Below, in pieces: positions 33,821 through 42,210 of a stretch of DNA of 44,767 nt. The DNA is from Klebsiella pneumoniae (GTDB taxonomy: Bacteria > Myxococcota_A > UBA9042). The position numbers were made by a program, and so were the translations under genes. How positions within the stretch are numbered: the first letter of the stretch is position 1; each line of letters opens with the position of its first letter. Location of the stretch: assembly GCA_945889325.1 (NCBI GenBank), contig CAMDBH010000021.1, forward strand, positions 1 through 44,767. The letters are read 5' to 3'. Below the pieces are notes generated by a model. It was given only the letters and a program-made list of their open reading frames with translations. It had not been told where the DNA came from and did not search any database.

Positions 33821-34438
33821 ATGAAGAGGCGGCGCATGCGGCTGGCCTTGGCTTTCGTCGGGCTTTGCCATCTGGCATTGGCGCTTTTCCTGGATGACTA
33901 CGGCCATACGGAGCGCACATTGCAACCGGCTGATGCGGTTGTTGTTCTTGGGGCCGGCGTGCAAGAGGACGGCCTTGCTGGGCGGTCGCTGCAGGCGCGC
34001 GCGGAACACGGAGTGGCACTGTATCGCCGCGGTATTGCGCCGAAAATTCTGTTTACGGGCGGCCTTGGTTCGCATCCGCCCACCGAGGCACGGGCCGCCG
34101 CCAATGTCGCGCTGGCGATGAATGTGACCAGGACGGCGATATTGCAGGAAGACCTTTCGCGCTCGACCTGGGAAAACGCGTTGTTTTCGCGGCCGATTCT
34201 GCTCAAGGCCCACGCCAAGCGTGTCATCGTTGTCAGCGACGCCCGCCATTTGTGGCGCGCCGAGCAGAATTTTGCCGCTCAAGGCTTTGAAGTGCAAAGT
34301 TCACCGGCCTATGGTTACGAAAACACATGGCAATTTGGTTGGCGTTGGGTCACGCCGCTGTTCGAAGCCATTTCCGTCGAACGCGATTTTCTTGCCTTGC
34401 GATATTTCGGCGACCCGTTGCCAATTGACGCGCATTGA
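33821..34438 (+). CDS. DUF218 (SanA/YdcF/ElyC-type) membrane protein
   Basis: A 205-residue protein with an N-terminal membrane segment (about 8-24) and a DUF218 domain: ADAVVVLGAGVQEDG, LYRRGIAPKILFTGG, TRTAILQEDLSRSTWENA and VSDARHLWRAEQNF are the four typical blocks. The conserved acidic and polar residues are kept. Family members such as SanA and ElyC affect envelope integrity and peptidoglycan or polysaccharide synthesis, with no agreed reaction. It begins 3 bases after leuS and is probably co-transcribed with it. Confidence 0.85.
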   Translation: MKRRRMRLALAFVGLCHLALALFLDDYGHTERTLQPADAVVVLGAGVQEDGLAGRSLQARAEHGVALYRRGIAPKILFTGGLGSHPPTEARAAANVALAMNVTRTAILQEDLSRSTWENALFSRPILLKAHAKRVIVVSDARHLWRAEQNFAAQGFEVQSSPAYGYENTWQFGWRWVTPLFEAISVERDFLALRYFGDPLPIDAH

Positions 34439-34506
34439 CGCGGACTTATTGCCGGTACCCTTGACGGAACGGTTCGGATTTGCCACTTTGCGCCGCGGAG
34501 GCCACC

Positions 34507-35322
34507 GTGAAATATTTCCCCGCTCGTCTGCTTATGTTCTGCTTTTCCGCTTTAAGTTTAGTCGCTTGTTCGGGCAAACAGGTTGTTGTCGCGGCGGTCG
34601 ACAACGATGACGAAGTCGTCGATGAATCGGAGCTAAAGCCGACGGTCAACCAGCCGACGGCCGAGCAAACAGCCAAGGCAGAAGCAGGTAGATCCAAGAA
34701 AAAACAGGCAGCTACAGCACAAGTGGCGATGGCCGACGCGTCGGCGGCCGCTGAGGGCGAAGCCCCGGCCTACATGGTCGGTGCGCTCGGCACCAAAAAA
34801 ACAGCCAAGCCTGTGGAAGAAAACAAAGATGAAGCGCCCGCGGTAGCCACCGTACCCAAAAGGGTCGTCGCCTATCTTGCCAAGCTGGGCGTGGAACTGT
34901 CGCCGCCCCCGGGGTTTAAGCCACTAAAAGTGCGGACAAATCCGGACATGCATTACGAGTTCGCCATCGGTACTGCGGGCTCTCTAGAAGCGCGCTATGC
35001 AGCGGACGAATTTCCCGCCAGCGTGCCATCGGAAGCCGTCGCGATGATGGTCGCGTTTAACACCGGTGACGGCGAAGACGCGATTTTGGATGACCAATCG
35101 ATTCCCGCCGATGAAGTGAAACGCGACTATGGCGGCGACTGGGGTGAGATAGTTGTCTACCGGCCGCGGGCGACGTTTGCCAAGGGCTATGCCAAGTGTG
35201 CGTTGCAAATCATCAAGAAAGAATCGCGCTACCTGTACACTTTTGTGCTTTTCAACCAAGGCGGCGATGACTTTGTCGCCGCTGGGCGAAAAATGATGGC
35301 GGCGATGCAATTCAAGCAGTAG
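34507..35322 (+). CDS. Predicted lipoprotein of unknown function
   Basis: A 271-residue lipoprotein: signal peptide ending in LVAC (Cys21), then a charged low-complexity linker rich in Asp, Glu, Lys and Ala (about 25-110), then a globular domain of about 150 residues (LSPPPGFKPLKVRTNPDM onward). The start is GTG at 34507 with GGAGG at 34497-34501, 5 bases upstream; the longer frame starting 34480 would disrupt the signal peptide. I do not recognise the domain, which has a mixed alpha/beta pattern and one cysteine (Cys at AKCALQII). It is convergent with the glycosyltransferase gene, 19 bases away. Confidence 0.75.
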   Translation: MKYFPARLLMFCFSALSLVACSGKQVVVAAVDNDDEVVDESELKPTVNQPTAEQTAKAEAGRSKKKQAATAQVAMADASAAAEGEAPAYMVGALGTKKTAKPVEENKDEAPAVATVPKRVVAYLAKLGVELSPPPGFKPLKVRTNPDMHYEFAIGTAGSLEARYAADEFPASVPSEAVAMMVAFNTGDGEDAILDDQSIPADEVKRDYGGDWGEIVVYRPRATFAKGYAKCALQIIKKESRYLYTFVLFNQGGDDFVAAGRKMMAAMQFKQ

Positions 35323-35341
35323 CTCTCCCGCGGTGTCGTTC

Positions 35342-36400
35342 TCAAGCCAATTCCGCCAATAGGGCATCGACCGTTTCAAACAACTTTGCGTTGCCGTCTT
35401 GGCGATAGGCTGCCAAATTATTGCGAAATTCGTCGCTGCGGGCCAACAATTCGGCCACGTCGGCATGGCTGACTTCATCGCGATGCAAGCCGTACCCGAG
35501 CTTTTGCAGGTAGCGCGCGTTGAGAATCTGCTCAAATTGCCCGACGAGCGGCACTGAAAGTAGCGGTTTATGCAGATAAACCGCTTCGCCCATCAGGGAA
35601 AAACCGCCTCCCGCGATCACGGCGCGGGCGCTGGCGAGGTGGGCGATAAAGCCATCTTCGCTAAAAGGTTGATGGCTAAGGTTGGCGTCTGTCTCAACTT
35701 GGCTGATCCCACGCCGAATGCCATACACGATAAAACTTTGATCTGGAAACGATTTCAGCACTTCTTGCAGCGTGTCCGCGCTGTCGGCGGAACTGTAAAC
35801 CAGCACATGTTCGCCTTGCGACGCCTGCGCCGCGAGCACTTCCGGTCGCAAGATCGGCGGGACCAAGGTCGTGCGTTCCTTGCGCACTTCTGGATAGAAA
35901 AAAGTTGTAATCACATAGTGGTGCGCGCCAGGCAGCTTGGATTTGACGATGCCTTTGGCCAACAAAAACTCGGTCATGTAATCGGTCAGCACGGCATTTT
36001 CGTGAAAGCAACGGCTGATAATTTGCATGTTGTCGATGCTTATCACCGGAATATGATTGGCCATGCCAAAAAGGTAGCTCCACGATTCAAAATCGGAAAT
36101 GACGACTTCGGGCTGAAAGCCTTTGAGATCAAAGGCAGCAATGTTGCGCGGGATCCCAGCGGCCAGCGCTTTGAGATTGGACCACGCGGTGCGGGTCTTT
36201 TTGACCTCGTTGTCCTCATAAACCAAATGCCAGCCGTGGATGCGATGGACGTCGCCAAAATGTTTGCGCAACATTTCATGGGCCCTGCCGCTGACCACGA
36301 TTTCAACGTGATGCCCTTGCTGCAGCAAATGCCCAATGGTCACCCGACTGCGCGTTGCGTGCCCCATGCCTTCGCCGACCACGCCATATAAAATTCGCAT
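35342..36400 (-). CDS. GT-B glycosyltransferase-like protein
   Basis: A 352-residue protein beginning MRILYGVVGEGMGHATRSR, the opening of a family of glycosyltransferase 28-like proteins (GT-B fold). The C-terminal half carries the donor-site region AGGGFSLMGEAVYLHKPLL, like the G-G-x-x(S/T)-E motif of MurG-type enzymes. No signal peptide is visible, so it is cytoplasmic or peripheral. GGAGGA just upstream of ATG 36400 fixes the start. It is divergent from a DPM1-like glycosyltransferase, and the two probably belong to one glycan or glycolipid pathway. The acceptor is unknown. Confidence 0.83.
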   Translation of the reverse strand: MRILYGVVGEGMGHATRSRVTIGHLLQQGHHVEIVVSGRAHEMLRKHFGDVHRIHGWHLVYEDNEVKKTRTAWSNLKALAAGIPRNIAAFDLKGFQPEVVISDFESWSYLFGMANHIPVISIDNMQIISRCFHENAVLTDYMTEFLLAKGIVKSKLPGAHHYVITTFFYPEVRKERTTLVPPILRPEVLAAQASQGEHVLVYSSADSADTLQEVLKSFPDQSFIVYGIRRGISQVETDANLSHQPFSEDGFIAHLASARAVIAGGGFSLMGEAVYLHKPLLSVPLVGQFEQILNARYLQKLGYGLHRDEVSHADVAELLARSDEFRNNLAAYRQDGNAKLFETVDALLAELA

Positions 36401-36425
36401 GCTTTCCTCCAAGGCGGTCAAAGTA

Positions 36426-36479
36426 GGCAGGACCCTGCCAAATGTAAAGCGTTGACGTCGCAGAATTGAAAGGTAAACT
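36426..36479. promoter_or_regulatory. Divergent promoter region with 14-bp palindrome
   Basis: GGCAGG (36426-36431) and CCTGCC (36434-36439) form a perfect inverted repeat around AC, a likely operator. For the plus-strand glycosyltransferase, TTGACG (36452-36457) and TAAACT (36474-36479) with a 16-base spacer make a reasonable promoter. For the minus-strand gene, TTTACA (36446-36441) and TACTTT (36423-36418) are spaced by 17 bases, and the palindrome lies in that spacer. Confidence 0.5.
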
Positions 36480-36526
36480 GCGCGCCGCGGGATTTTGTGC
36501 GCCAACCCAAAAATTTTGAGGCCATC

Positions 36527-37228
36527 GTGAAACTGTCAGTAGTTATGCCATGTTACAATGAAACGCGCACGATCCGCGACATTGTCGCCAAAGTGCTCAG
36601 TCAGCCGTTTGACATCGAACTGCTGATTGTCGATGACGGCAGCAAAGATGGTACCCGCGATATTCTTGCCGAATTGGCTGCCGCGCACCCGCAAATCCGC
36701 GTGCTTTTGCAAGACGTCAACCAGGGCAAAGGCGCGGCGCTGCGGCGCGGTTTCAAAGAGGCGACCGGCGATATCGTGTTGGTGCAAGACGCTGATCTTG
36801 AATACGATCCGGGCGAATACGCCGTGTTGATCGAGCCGATTCGCCAAGGCAAGGCCGACGTGGTTTTTGGCTCGCGTTTTGGCGGATCGAGCCATAGGGT
36901 CCTGTATTTTTGGCATTCTGTTGGCAATCGCGTGTTGACCACGCTGTCCAACATGGTGACCGATCTCAATCTAACCGACATGGAAACGTGCTACAAAGTT
37001 TTCAGACGAGAAGTAATTCAAAGCCTTGATCTGCAAGAGAATCGCTTTGGAATCGAACCGGAAATGACCGCCAAACTGGCCGCCACACCCGGGCTGCGCA
37101 TCTACGAAGTGCCGATTTCCTATGATGGCCGCACCTATGCCGAGGGCAAGAAGATCGGCCTCAAAGATGGCTTTCGCGCGATTTATGCCATTACCAAGTA
37201 CGGGTTATTGATGCGCAAACCGCGTTGA
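36527..37228 (+). CDS. GT2 glycosyltransferase (dolichyl-phosphate mannose synthase-like)
   Basis: A 233-residue GT-A fold enzyme: [14 protein letters not shown] opening, [12 protein letters not shown] nucleotide-binding motif, [12 protein letters not shown] with the DxD metal motif, and a late [11 protein letters not shown] acceptor-side region. This pattern is that of DPM1-like enzymes that transfer a sugar from a nucleotide donor to a lipid phosphate carrier. No C-terminal membrane domain is present. The GTG at 36527 has GAGG at 36518-36521; a longer GTG frame from 36497 lacks that spacing. It is divergent from the GT-B gene and probably co-regulated with it. Confidence 0.9.
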   Translation: MKLSVVMPCYNETRTIRDIVAKVLSQPFDIELLIVDDGSKDGTRDILAELAAAHPQIRVLLQDVNQGKGAALRRGFKEATGDIVLVQDADLEYDPGEYAVLIEPIRQGKADVVFGSRFGGSSHRVLYFWHSVGNRVLTTLSNMVTDLNLTDMETCYKVFRREVIQSLDLQENRFGIEPEMTAKLAATPGLRIYEVPISYDGRTYAEGKKIGLKDGFRAIYAITKYGLLMRKPR

Positions 37229-37241
37229 TTTGCGATATTGC

Positions 37242-37271
37242 TTGCAAAGACACCGGGTTTTGGGCTATTTT
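37242..37271 (+). promoter_or_regulatory. Candidate promoter for the lipoprotein/cytochrome operon
   Basis: TTGCAA (37242-37247) and TATTTT (37266-37271) are separated by 18 bases, ending 60 bases before the start of the first lipoprotein gene. Match to sigma-70 consensus is moderate. Confidence 0.3.
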
Positions 37272-37330
37272 TGCCGTGGCAAGTCACGCTGTGTTGGGAT
37301 CAAAGTCGCCGCTTTGCACTGAGGTATGGC

Positions 37331-38923
37331 ATGAAAATACTGAAATCAAATGTGTTTGTCGTTCTGGCCCTTGCGATCGCGGCTTGCGACAACGGTTCCG
37401 CCGTGGCCGCCGCTGATGGCACTGCAATGGACGCTGCCGCGACGGCAGACGCCGCATCCGGCCCAGCGCCAGCCCCGCTCATGAACAGCGACCCGAACGA
37501 ATGGGTGGCTTTTCATACCGAACTGCCCTTGCCCGCCGATTACGCCAAACTGGCCGATGGACTGTTTGGAACCGACGCCCAAAACGGCAAATTTACGGAT
37601 AAATATCCGGTGGCCACTGGAATATTTCTGAGCGCGATTGCCGATCCGGCCGTGCCGGATCAGGCGCGGGTGACCCTGAGCTTTGACGACGAGTTGGGCA
37701 AAAAACACCGCAATTTAGCGGTTGTGCCGGTGTCATTCGGAATAGGCAAAATTTTCAATGCCACCGTCGCCGCCGCCATGGCAAAAATGGCGACCGACAC
37801 CGAGAAAAAAGCCGGCGGCGATCCGTTTCTGCTCGAGTACCACGTGGCGTCGACCCAAGGCGGCGGTTTCATGTGGGCGGTTCGCGGCGACCACGGAAAA
37901 TATACATTGATCGTCGAGAGTTCCAGCCCACGCACCAGTTTGGTCGCCGACCGCGTCGGCTTGGCCATGCAGTCGGCCGCCGCATGGGATTGGATTGCCG
38001 GAACTGTCTGGTTTAACTTGCAAAAAGACGATTTCGACTTCTTTGTCGATCATGCCTACGGTGCGGGCGCCACGAGCAAGCAAAATTTCAAAGATTTCCA
38101 ACTGGTGCCGCACAATTGGCTGCGTTTGACCGTAGAGCCGCATCTGGATAAACAGTTTGTTTCTGTGGGGTTTGAGGTCATCGCCAACGACGGTCAGCGT
38201 CTCGCGCTGGCCAAAGCGCCCGCGTCCATTCTCGCGGGGGCGACGTTTCAGGCGCTGGTCGACCGCAACATGGGCAACATGTTGGATCAAGAGGCGAAAA
38301 AAGCAGGGTCGTCGCAGTCTTGGCAAGTGCCGTTTTACTATGATCACCCCGATGGCGGCGGCGTCGTTCGCGTGGTGGCCGCCGGGGTGAAAGGTTTGTT
38401 TTCAGTGGCTTACGCCGTTGAGTCGCCGCGCCATGCTTTGGCCGATGCGCCGTTTTTGCCCTACGAACCCGTTGTTTTTCCCGCCAAAGATCCCAAAGCC
38501 GATGTGTCTTGCGACAAATTGGGAGACCCGAACATCACGCCCGCGGTGCAGGGCACGCTGAACATCACATTTGCCGTGAATAAGCTGATTTTACAGAGCA
38601 AAGAGTTGAAAGGCCCGCTCAAAGGCACGGTCTATTGCAGCGTTTTTAAGGACTCCGAAGTGACGATCACGGGTCCGATCGAAGGGGCGACGGAGTTGGA
38701 GAGTTTCAATTTGCCGGACGCAGATTTGCAAGCAGCAACGATGCCAACTTACACGACAAAGCCGCTGCTGGCGGGGAAGTATCAAGCGCTGTGCTACCAG
38801 GATTTGGACAAGGACAAGAATGCTTCCAAGGGCGATCCGGTTACGCTTCCGATCGGCAGTCAAGAAGTCAATTGCAATAAGAATCCAGTGGTTGTCGAGT
38901 TCGGCCTGCTGAATCCGGGATAG
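37331..38923 (+). CDS. Large lipoprotein of unknown function
   Basis: A 530-residue lipoprotein: the signal peptide ends in IAAC (Cys19), followed by an Ala/Asp-rich linker to about residue 50. The body is beta-rich with many Asp and aromatic residues. The C-terminal third contains a region (GTLNITFAVNKLILQSKELKG... then YQDLDKDKNASKGD) whose acidic DLDKDKNASKGD phrase looks like a calcium-binding loop. Cysteines near the C-terminus could form disulphides. I do not recognise the family. GAGG at 37321-37324 lies 6 bases before the ATG at 37331. It is 3 bases upstream of the propeller-cytochrome gene, so it is probably the first gene of that operon. Confidence 0.72.
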   Translation: MKILKSNVFVVLALAIAACDNGSAVAAADGTAMDAAATADAASGPAPAPLMNSDPNEWVAFHTELPLPADYAKLADGLFGTDAQNGKFTDKYPVATGIFLSAIADPAVPDQARVTLSFDDELGKKHRNLAVVPVSFGIGKIFNATVAAAMAKMATDTEKKAGGDPFLLEYHVASTQGGGFMWAVRGDHGKYTLIVESSSPRTSLVADRVGLAMQSAAAWDWIAGTVWFNLQKDDFDFFVDHAYGAGATSKQNFKDFQLVPHNWLRLTVEPHLDKQFVSVGFEVIANDGQRLALAKAPASILAGATFQALVDRNMGNMLDQEAKKAGSSQSWQVPFYYDHPDGGGVVRVVAAGVKGLFSVAYAVESPRHALADAPFLPYEPVVFPAKDPKADVSCDKLGDPNITPAVQGTLNITFAVNKLILQSKELKGPLKGTVYCSVFKDSEVTITGPIEGATELESFNLPDADLQAATMPTYTTKPLLAGKYQALCYQDLDKDKNASKGDPVTLPIGSQEVNCNKNPVVVEFGLLNPG

Positions 38924-38926
38924 GTC

Positions 38927-40810
38927 ATGCCGACGCCGCGCTGGCCGATTTTGCGCTGGGACTTTCTGATCCCCGCCTGCGGGCTGTTCGGCTTGCTCGG
39001 CTGTGACCAAGGTCCAGTCAACCTGCGCCTGGGCGCGACCTCCAGCAGCATCGTTTTCATTCCGGCGGGCGGCAAAGGCCCGTCGTCCGACCTGTTGGCG
39101 GTGACGGACCCCGACAGCGGCGGTGTTAGTTTCCTCGACGCCGCTACGTTGAAACCCCTCGGTCGGGTGCAAGTGGGCGGCGAACCTCATCAATTACTCC
39201 TCAGCCGGGACGGAACACTGCGAGTCACCTGCTATCAAAGCAACGAACTGGTGACCGTACAGCCCGGCACCATGACAATTGTCGAACGCATGCCTATTTG
39301 CGCAGGTCCGTGGGGCATGGCGCTGGCGGTCGACGGCAGCAAGTTGGCCATCGCCTGCGAGCGACAGTCCACCGTGGACATCCTGCGCGACGACTTGCAG
39401 CCCAAACTGCCGTTCGCCAGTCTGCACGGCCTGTTGCGACCGCGGGCCGTAACGTTCAGTGCCAACAGCGTACTGGTTGCGGCCGATTTTGTCGGCGGTC
39501 GGGTCCTGACTGCTTCTTGGATAGGTGACAACCCAAAGATCGGCCTGATCGGCGATTTTGCCACAGCGGACGGGCCATCCGGCCAAGCTGCCTATCACCC
39601 ATCCCAAAGCGCCGCGCTTTTGTCTCTCACCGATGGCAATGTCGTTTTGGCGCTGCAGGAAGTCGCCAACGGGGAACCAAAACATGCCGATATTGTTACA
39701 AATTATGGCGCTCTGGCGGGTGGAGTCGCCAAAATTCTGCCGATTCTCGCGCCAATTGTTTTGGCGACCAACGGGAGCGCGGTGTTTCTGCGGCCCGCCT
39801 CCTACGGCGGCAACGATGCGGCAACAGCCAGTTTTAATAGCCCTTCAGCTTTGACCGAACTGGGCAACGACCGGGTGGCGGTGGCACACCTGTCGTCCAA
39901 CGATGTGGCGATTGTGGATATTTCTAACTTCGCCGAACCGCGACATTTGGCCAGTTTCCATACCGGTGCTGGGCCACGAGGCTTGGCCTTTGACCCACAA
40001 ACGCACCGACTTTACGTGGATAATGCACTGGATGGCTCAGTATCACTTGTCGATTTGGCGGCTGCGAAATTAGATGCTGCCCCGCCCGCCCGCGCGTCGG
40101 CGACGGTGTCAGCGCTGCGGCCGCTGCCGCCTTCTGTGTCGGCTGAGGCCTGGCAAGGACGTAGAATTTTTCACGATTCGACCAATAAGCATATGACTCC
40201 GCAGGGGATTATCGCCTGCAGCACCTGCCATCCTGACGGCGGCGACGACGGATTGACTTGGTTCCTCAGCAGCGGCACGGAGGGAAAAAGGGTCCGACGG
40301 TCGATGCCGTTGGGTGGATTTCGATTTACATCCCCGCACTTGCATTGGAGCGGCGAGTTCTCCGACCTGAACGCCTTGGTTCAATCGACAGTGACCCAAG
40401 TCATGGGCGGCGATGGGCTGCTGATCGACCACCACGCGTTGATGACCTATCTGACTGAAATGGTGCAACTTCCGCTGCCACCGACCCAGGACGCCGCGGC
40501 TGTTGATCGCGGAAGATCGCTCTTTGAGTCGCCGCAATCTGGCTGTGCCACCTGCCACAGCGGCCCAAACTACACCGATGGACAACTGCATACCGTCTTG
40601 AAACAAGGTATTTTGCCTGAACAAACCCCGCTCAACGCGCGCACGCCGTCGCTCATAGGTGTTTTCCTGCGCGCGCCCTACTTTCACGACGGCCGCTCGC
40701 CCGATCTTGTGGATCTGCACACCCGTGCGGACTTGCAAGGGCACGGCAATGTGACCAAACTATCGCCGCAGCAACTGGGCGAATTGATCGTGTTCATCAA
40801 AAGTTTATGA
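38927..40810 (+). CDS. Beta-propeller/di-haem cytochrome c lipoprotein
   Basis: A 627-residue exported protein with two parts. The signal peptide ends in LLGC (Cys26). Residues about 40-385 form a YVTN/lactonase-like beta-propeller, with repeated blade ends such as VSFLDAATLKPLGRV, VAIVDISNFAEPRHLASF and VSLVDLAAAKL. Residues about 405-627 hold a di-haem cytochrome c domain of the cytochrome-c-peroxidase/MauG kind, with CSTCH (431-435) and CATCH (540-544), and the phrase LRAPYFHDGRSPDLVDL typical of that group. It is predicted to transfer electrons at the outer surface or in the periplasm. Its stop overlaps the next cytochrome start as ATGA. The redox partner and substrate are unknown. Confidence 0.86.
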   Translation: MPTPRWPILRWDFLIPACGLFGLLGCDQGPVNLRLGATSSSIVFIPAGGKGPSSDLLAVTDPDSGGVSFLDAATLKPLGRVQVGGEPHQLLLSRDGTLRVTCYQSNELVTVQPGTMTIVERMPICAGPWGMALAVDGSKLAIACERQSTVDILRDDLQPKLPFASLHGLLRPRAVTFSANSVLVAADFVGGRVLTASWIGDNPKIGLIGDFATADGPSGQAAYHPSQSAALLSLTDGNVVLALQEVANGEPKHADIVTNYGALAGGVAKILPILAPIVLATNGSAVFLRPASYGGNDAATASFNSPSALTELGNDRVAVAHLSSNDVAIVDISNFAEPRHLASFHTGAGPRGLAFDPQTHRLYVDNALDGSVSLVDLAAAKLDAAPPARASATVSALRPLPPSVSAEAWQGRRIFHDSTNKHMTPQGIIACSTCHPDGGDDGLTWFLSSGTEGKRVRRSMPLGGFRFTSPHLHWSGEFSDLNALVQSTVTQVMGGDGLLIDHHALMTYLTEMVQLPLPPTQDAAAVDRGRSLFESPQSGCATCHSGPNYTDGQLHTVLKQGILPEQTPLNARTPSLIGVFLRAPYFHDGRSPDLVDLHTRADLQGHGNVTKLSPQQLGELIVFIKSL

Positions 40811-42198
40811 GGCAAGCACGGATGCGCTCGGCTACATGGATTGCATTGGGCGGATTGGTAGCAATTGCCTGCGCTTGTGGCACGGCCACAACCACATCAG
40901 TCGACGCAGTTTCCGTTGACATCGCTCCGGAGGTAGAGACCAACGCCATTGATATCAGTGAAGATGTGGCCGTTGCCGCCCCGCCCAGGAACTACACCGC
41001 CAAATTTCGCGCCCTGCTGGCCAATCCAGCGCCGGCCGATTTGCAAGAAGGCGAGCGAATTTATTACGAAGATGCCTTCGGCACCGAAACGCTAGCCGAT
41101 TGGCCCCCGGCCAGTTGGCTGGTCCAATTGTGGCAGAGCGACAAGGCCAAATGGGGAGAACAATTCAGTAAATTTGGCTGGTTGGTCGATCCCGGCGATG
41201 ATTTGCCTGTCGGCTTCAAGCGCGGCATCAAAAATCCCGCACTTGTCCACGAAACCTGCGCGTCGTGTCATGTAACCAAGCTAGACGATGGGCGTTATTG
41301 GTCGGGGATGCCCGCGACGCACCTGCAATGGGCGCAATTCCGTTTGGCTATCAACGACGCATGGGTCAACGACGGACACCCCGCGCTTGTGACGCCGCAG
41401 GGCATCACCAAGTTGCAAGGTATCTTGCAACCCGGCTCCGGCAATGCGGATTCGGTGGCGGACAAGCACATTGTGCCGGCCGATTTTCCGCTGTACGTCA
41501 ATTTGGGCAAACGACACAATTTGGGGTACACAGGCGTTGCATCGGATTCGCGCTCGCAAGTGTGGCTAAGCATGTACACTTTTGGCGCGGGTGACGCTCT
41601 GCCATTTCCCCCTGAAAGCATCACCAAGCCGTTTGACGCCTACATGGCGTGGATGGAACCGCCAAAACCATTAAAAGTCGCAGATAACGGGGCCGCACAC
41701 GGTCAAGCGGTGTTTGTGGCGGCCAAGTGCGCGACCTGCCATCACGTTGAAGACATTGGCAAGGACGGAGCTTCAGACTACGCCGCTGATCCCACGGAAA
41801 CTTTTCCGGACTTCAAACACACAAGCGGTACGATTCGCACCGATCCATTGTTTTTCGGTCTGGCCGATTCCAGCGAGCCGGGCAGTGGTCCGGGACCGGG
41901 CTTGGCCAAATTGATCAATTTTATCATCGATAATGCACTGTCGGTCGGTTCGCCTACTGGTTACGCCGTGTCGGATTTGCACGGCATTTTTGCCTCCGCG
42001 CCCTACCTTCACAACGGGTCGGTACCCACTTTGAACGACATGCTCAAACCGGCCAAAGATCGCCCGAAAACCTTTGTCCGCGATGGATTTACCGTTGATA
42101 CGGGCAAAATGGGCATGAGCAACATCGGCCATGAATTTGGCACGCAATTGGCCCCTAACGACAAAAGCGACTTGATCGCCTATCTGAACAGCCTCTAG
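40807..42198 (+). CDS. RoxA-like di-haem cytochrome c lipoprotein
   Basis: A 463-residue exported protein with two haem-binding sites: CASCH (151-155) and CATCH (308-312). The lipobox is AIACAC (Cys22 or Cys24). The C-terminal phrase SAPYLHNGSVPTLNDMLKPA followed by RPKTF strongly resembles the RoxA/RoxB rubber-oxygenase cytochromes and their relatives, some of which are found in myxobacteria. It is shorter than the 650-700-residue rubber oxygenases, so that activity is not assured. The ATG at 40807 overlaps the previous stop by 4 bases, implying coupled translation; ATG at 40822 is an alternative. The pair of cytochromes probably acts in one redox chain. Confidence 0.85.
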   Translation: MRQARMRSATWIALGGLVAIACACGTATTTSVDAVSVDIAPEVETNAIDISEDVAVAAPPRNYTAKFRALLANPAPADLQEGERIYYEDAFGTETLADWPPASWLVQLWQSDKAKWGEQFSKFGWLVDPGDDLPVGFKRGIKNPALVHETCASCHVTKLDDGRYWSGMPATHLQWAQFRLAINDAWVNDGHPALVTPQGITKLQGILQPGSGNADSVADKHIVPADFPLYVNLGKRHNLGYTGVASDSRSQVWLSMYTFGAGDALPFPPESITKPFDAYMAWMEPPKPLKVADNGAAHGQAVFVAAKCATCHHVEDIGKDGASDYAADPTETFPDFKHTSGTIRTDPLFFGLADSSEPGSGPGPGLAKLINFIIDNALSVGSPTGYAVSDLHGIFASAPYLHNGSVPTLNDMLKPAKDRPKTFVRDGFTVDTGKMGMSNIGHEFGTQLAPNDKSDLIAYLNSL

Positions 42199-42210
42199 GA
42201 GAGCATTTTT

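Noticed and set aside
40807-42198. Calling this gene a true rubber oxygenase
   Set aside because: Only the C-terminal phrase matches clearly and the protein is about 200 residues too short, so only RoxA-like is justified.
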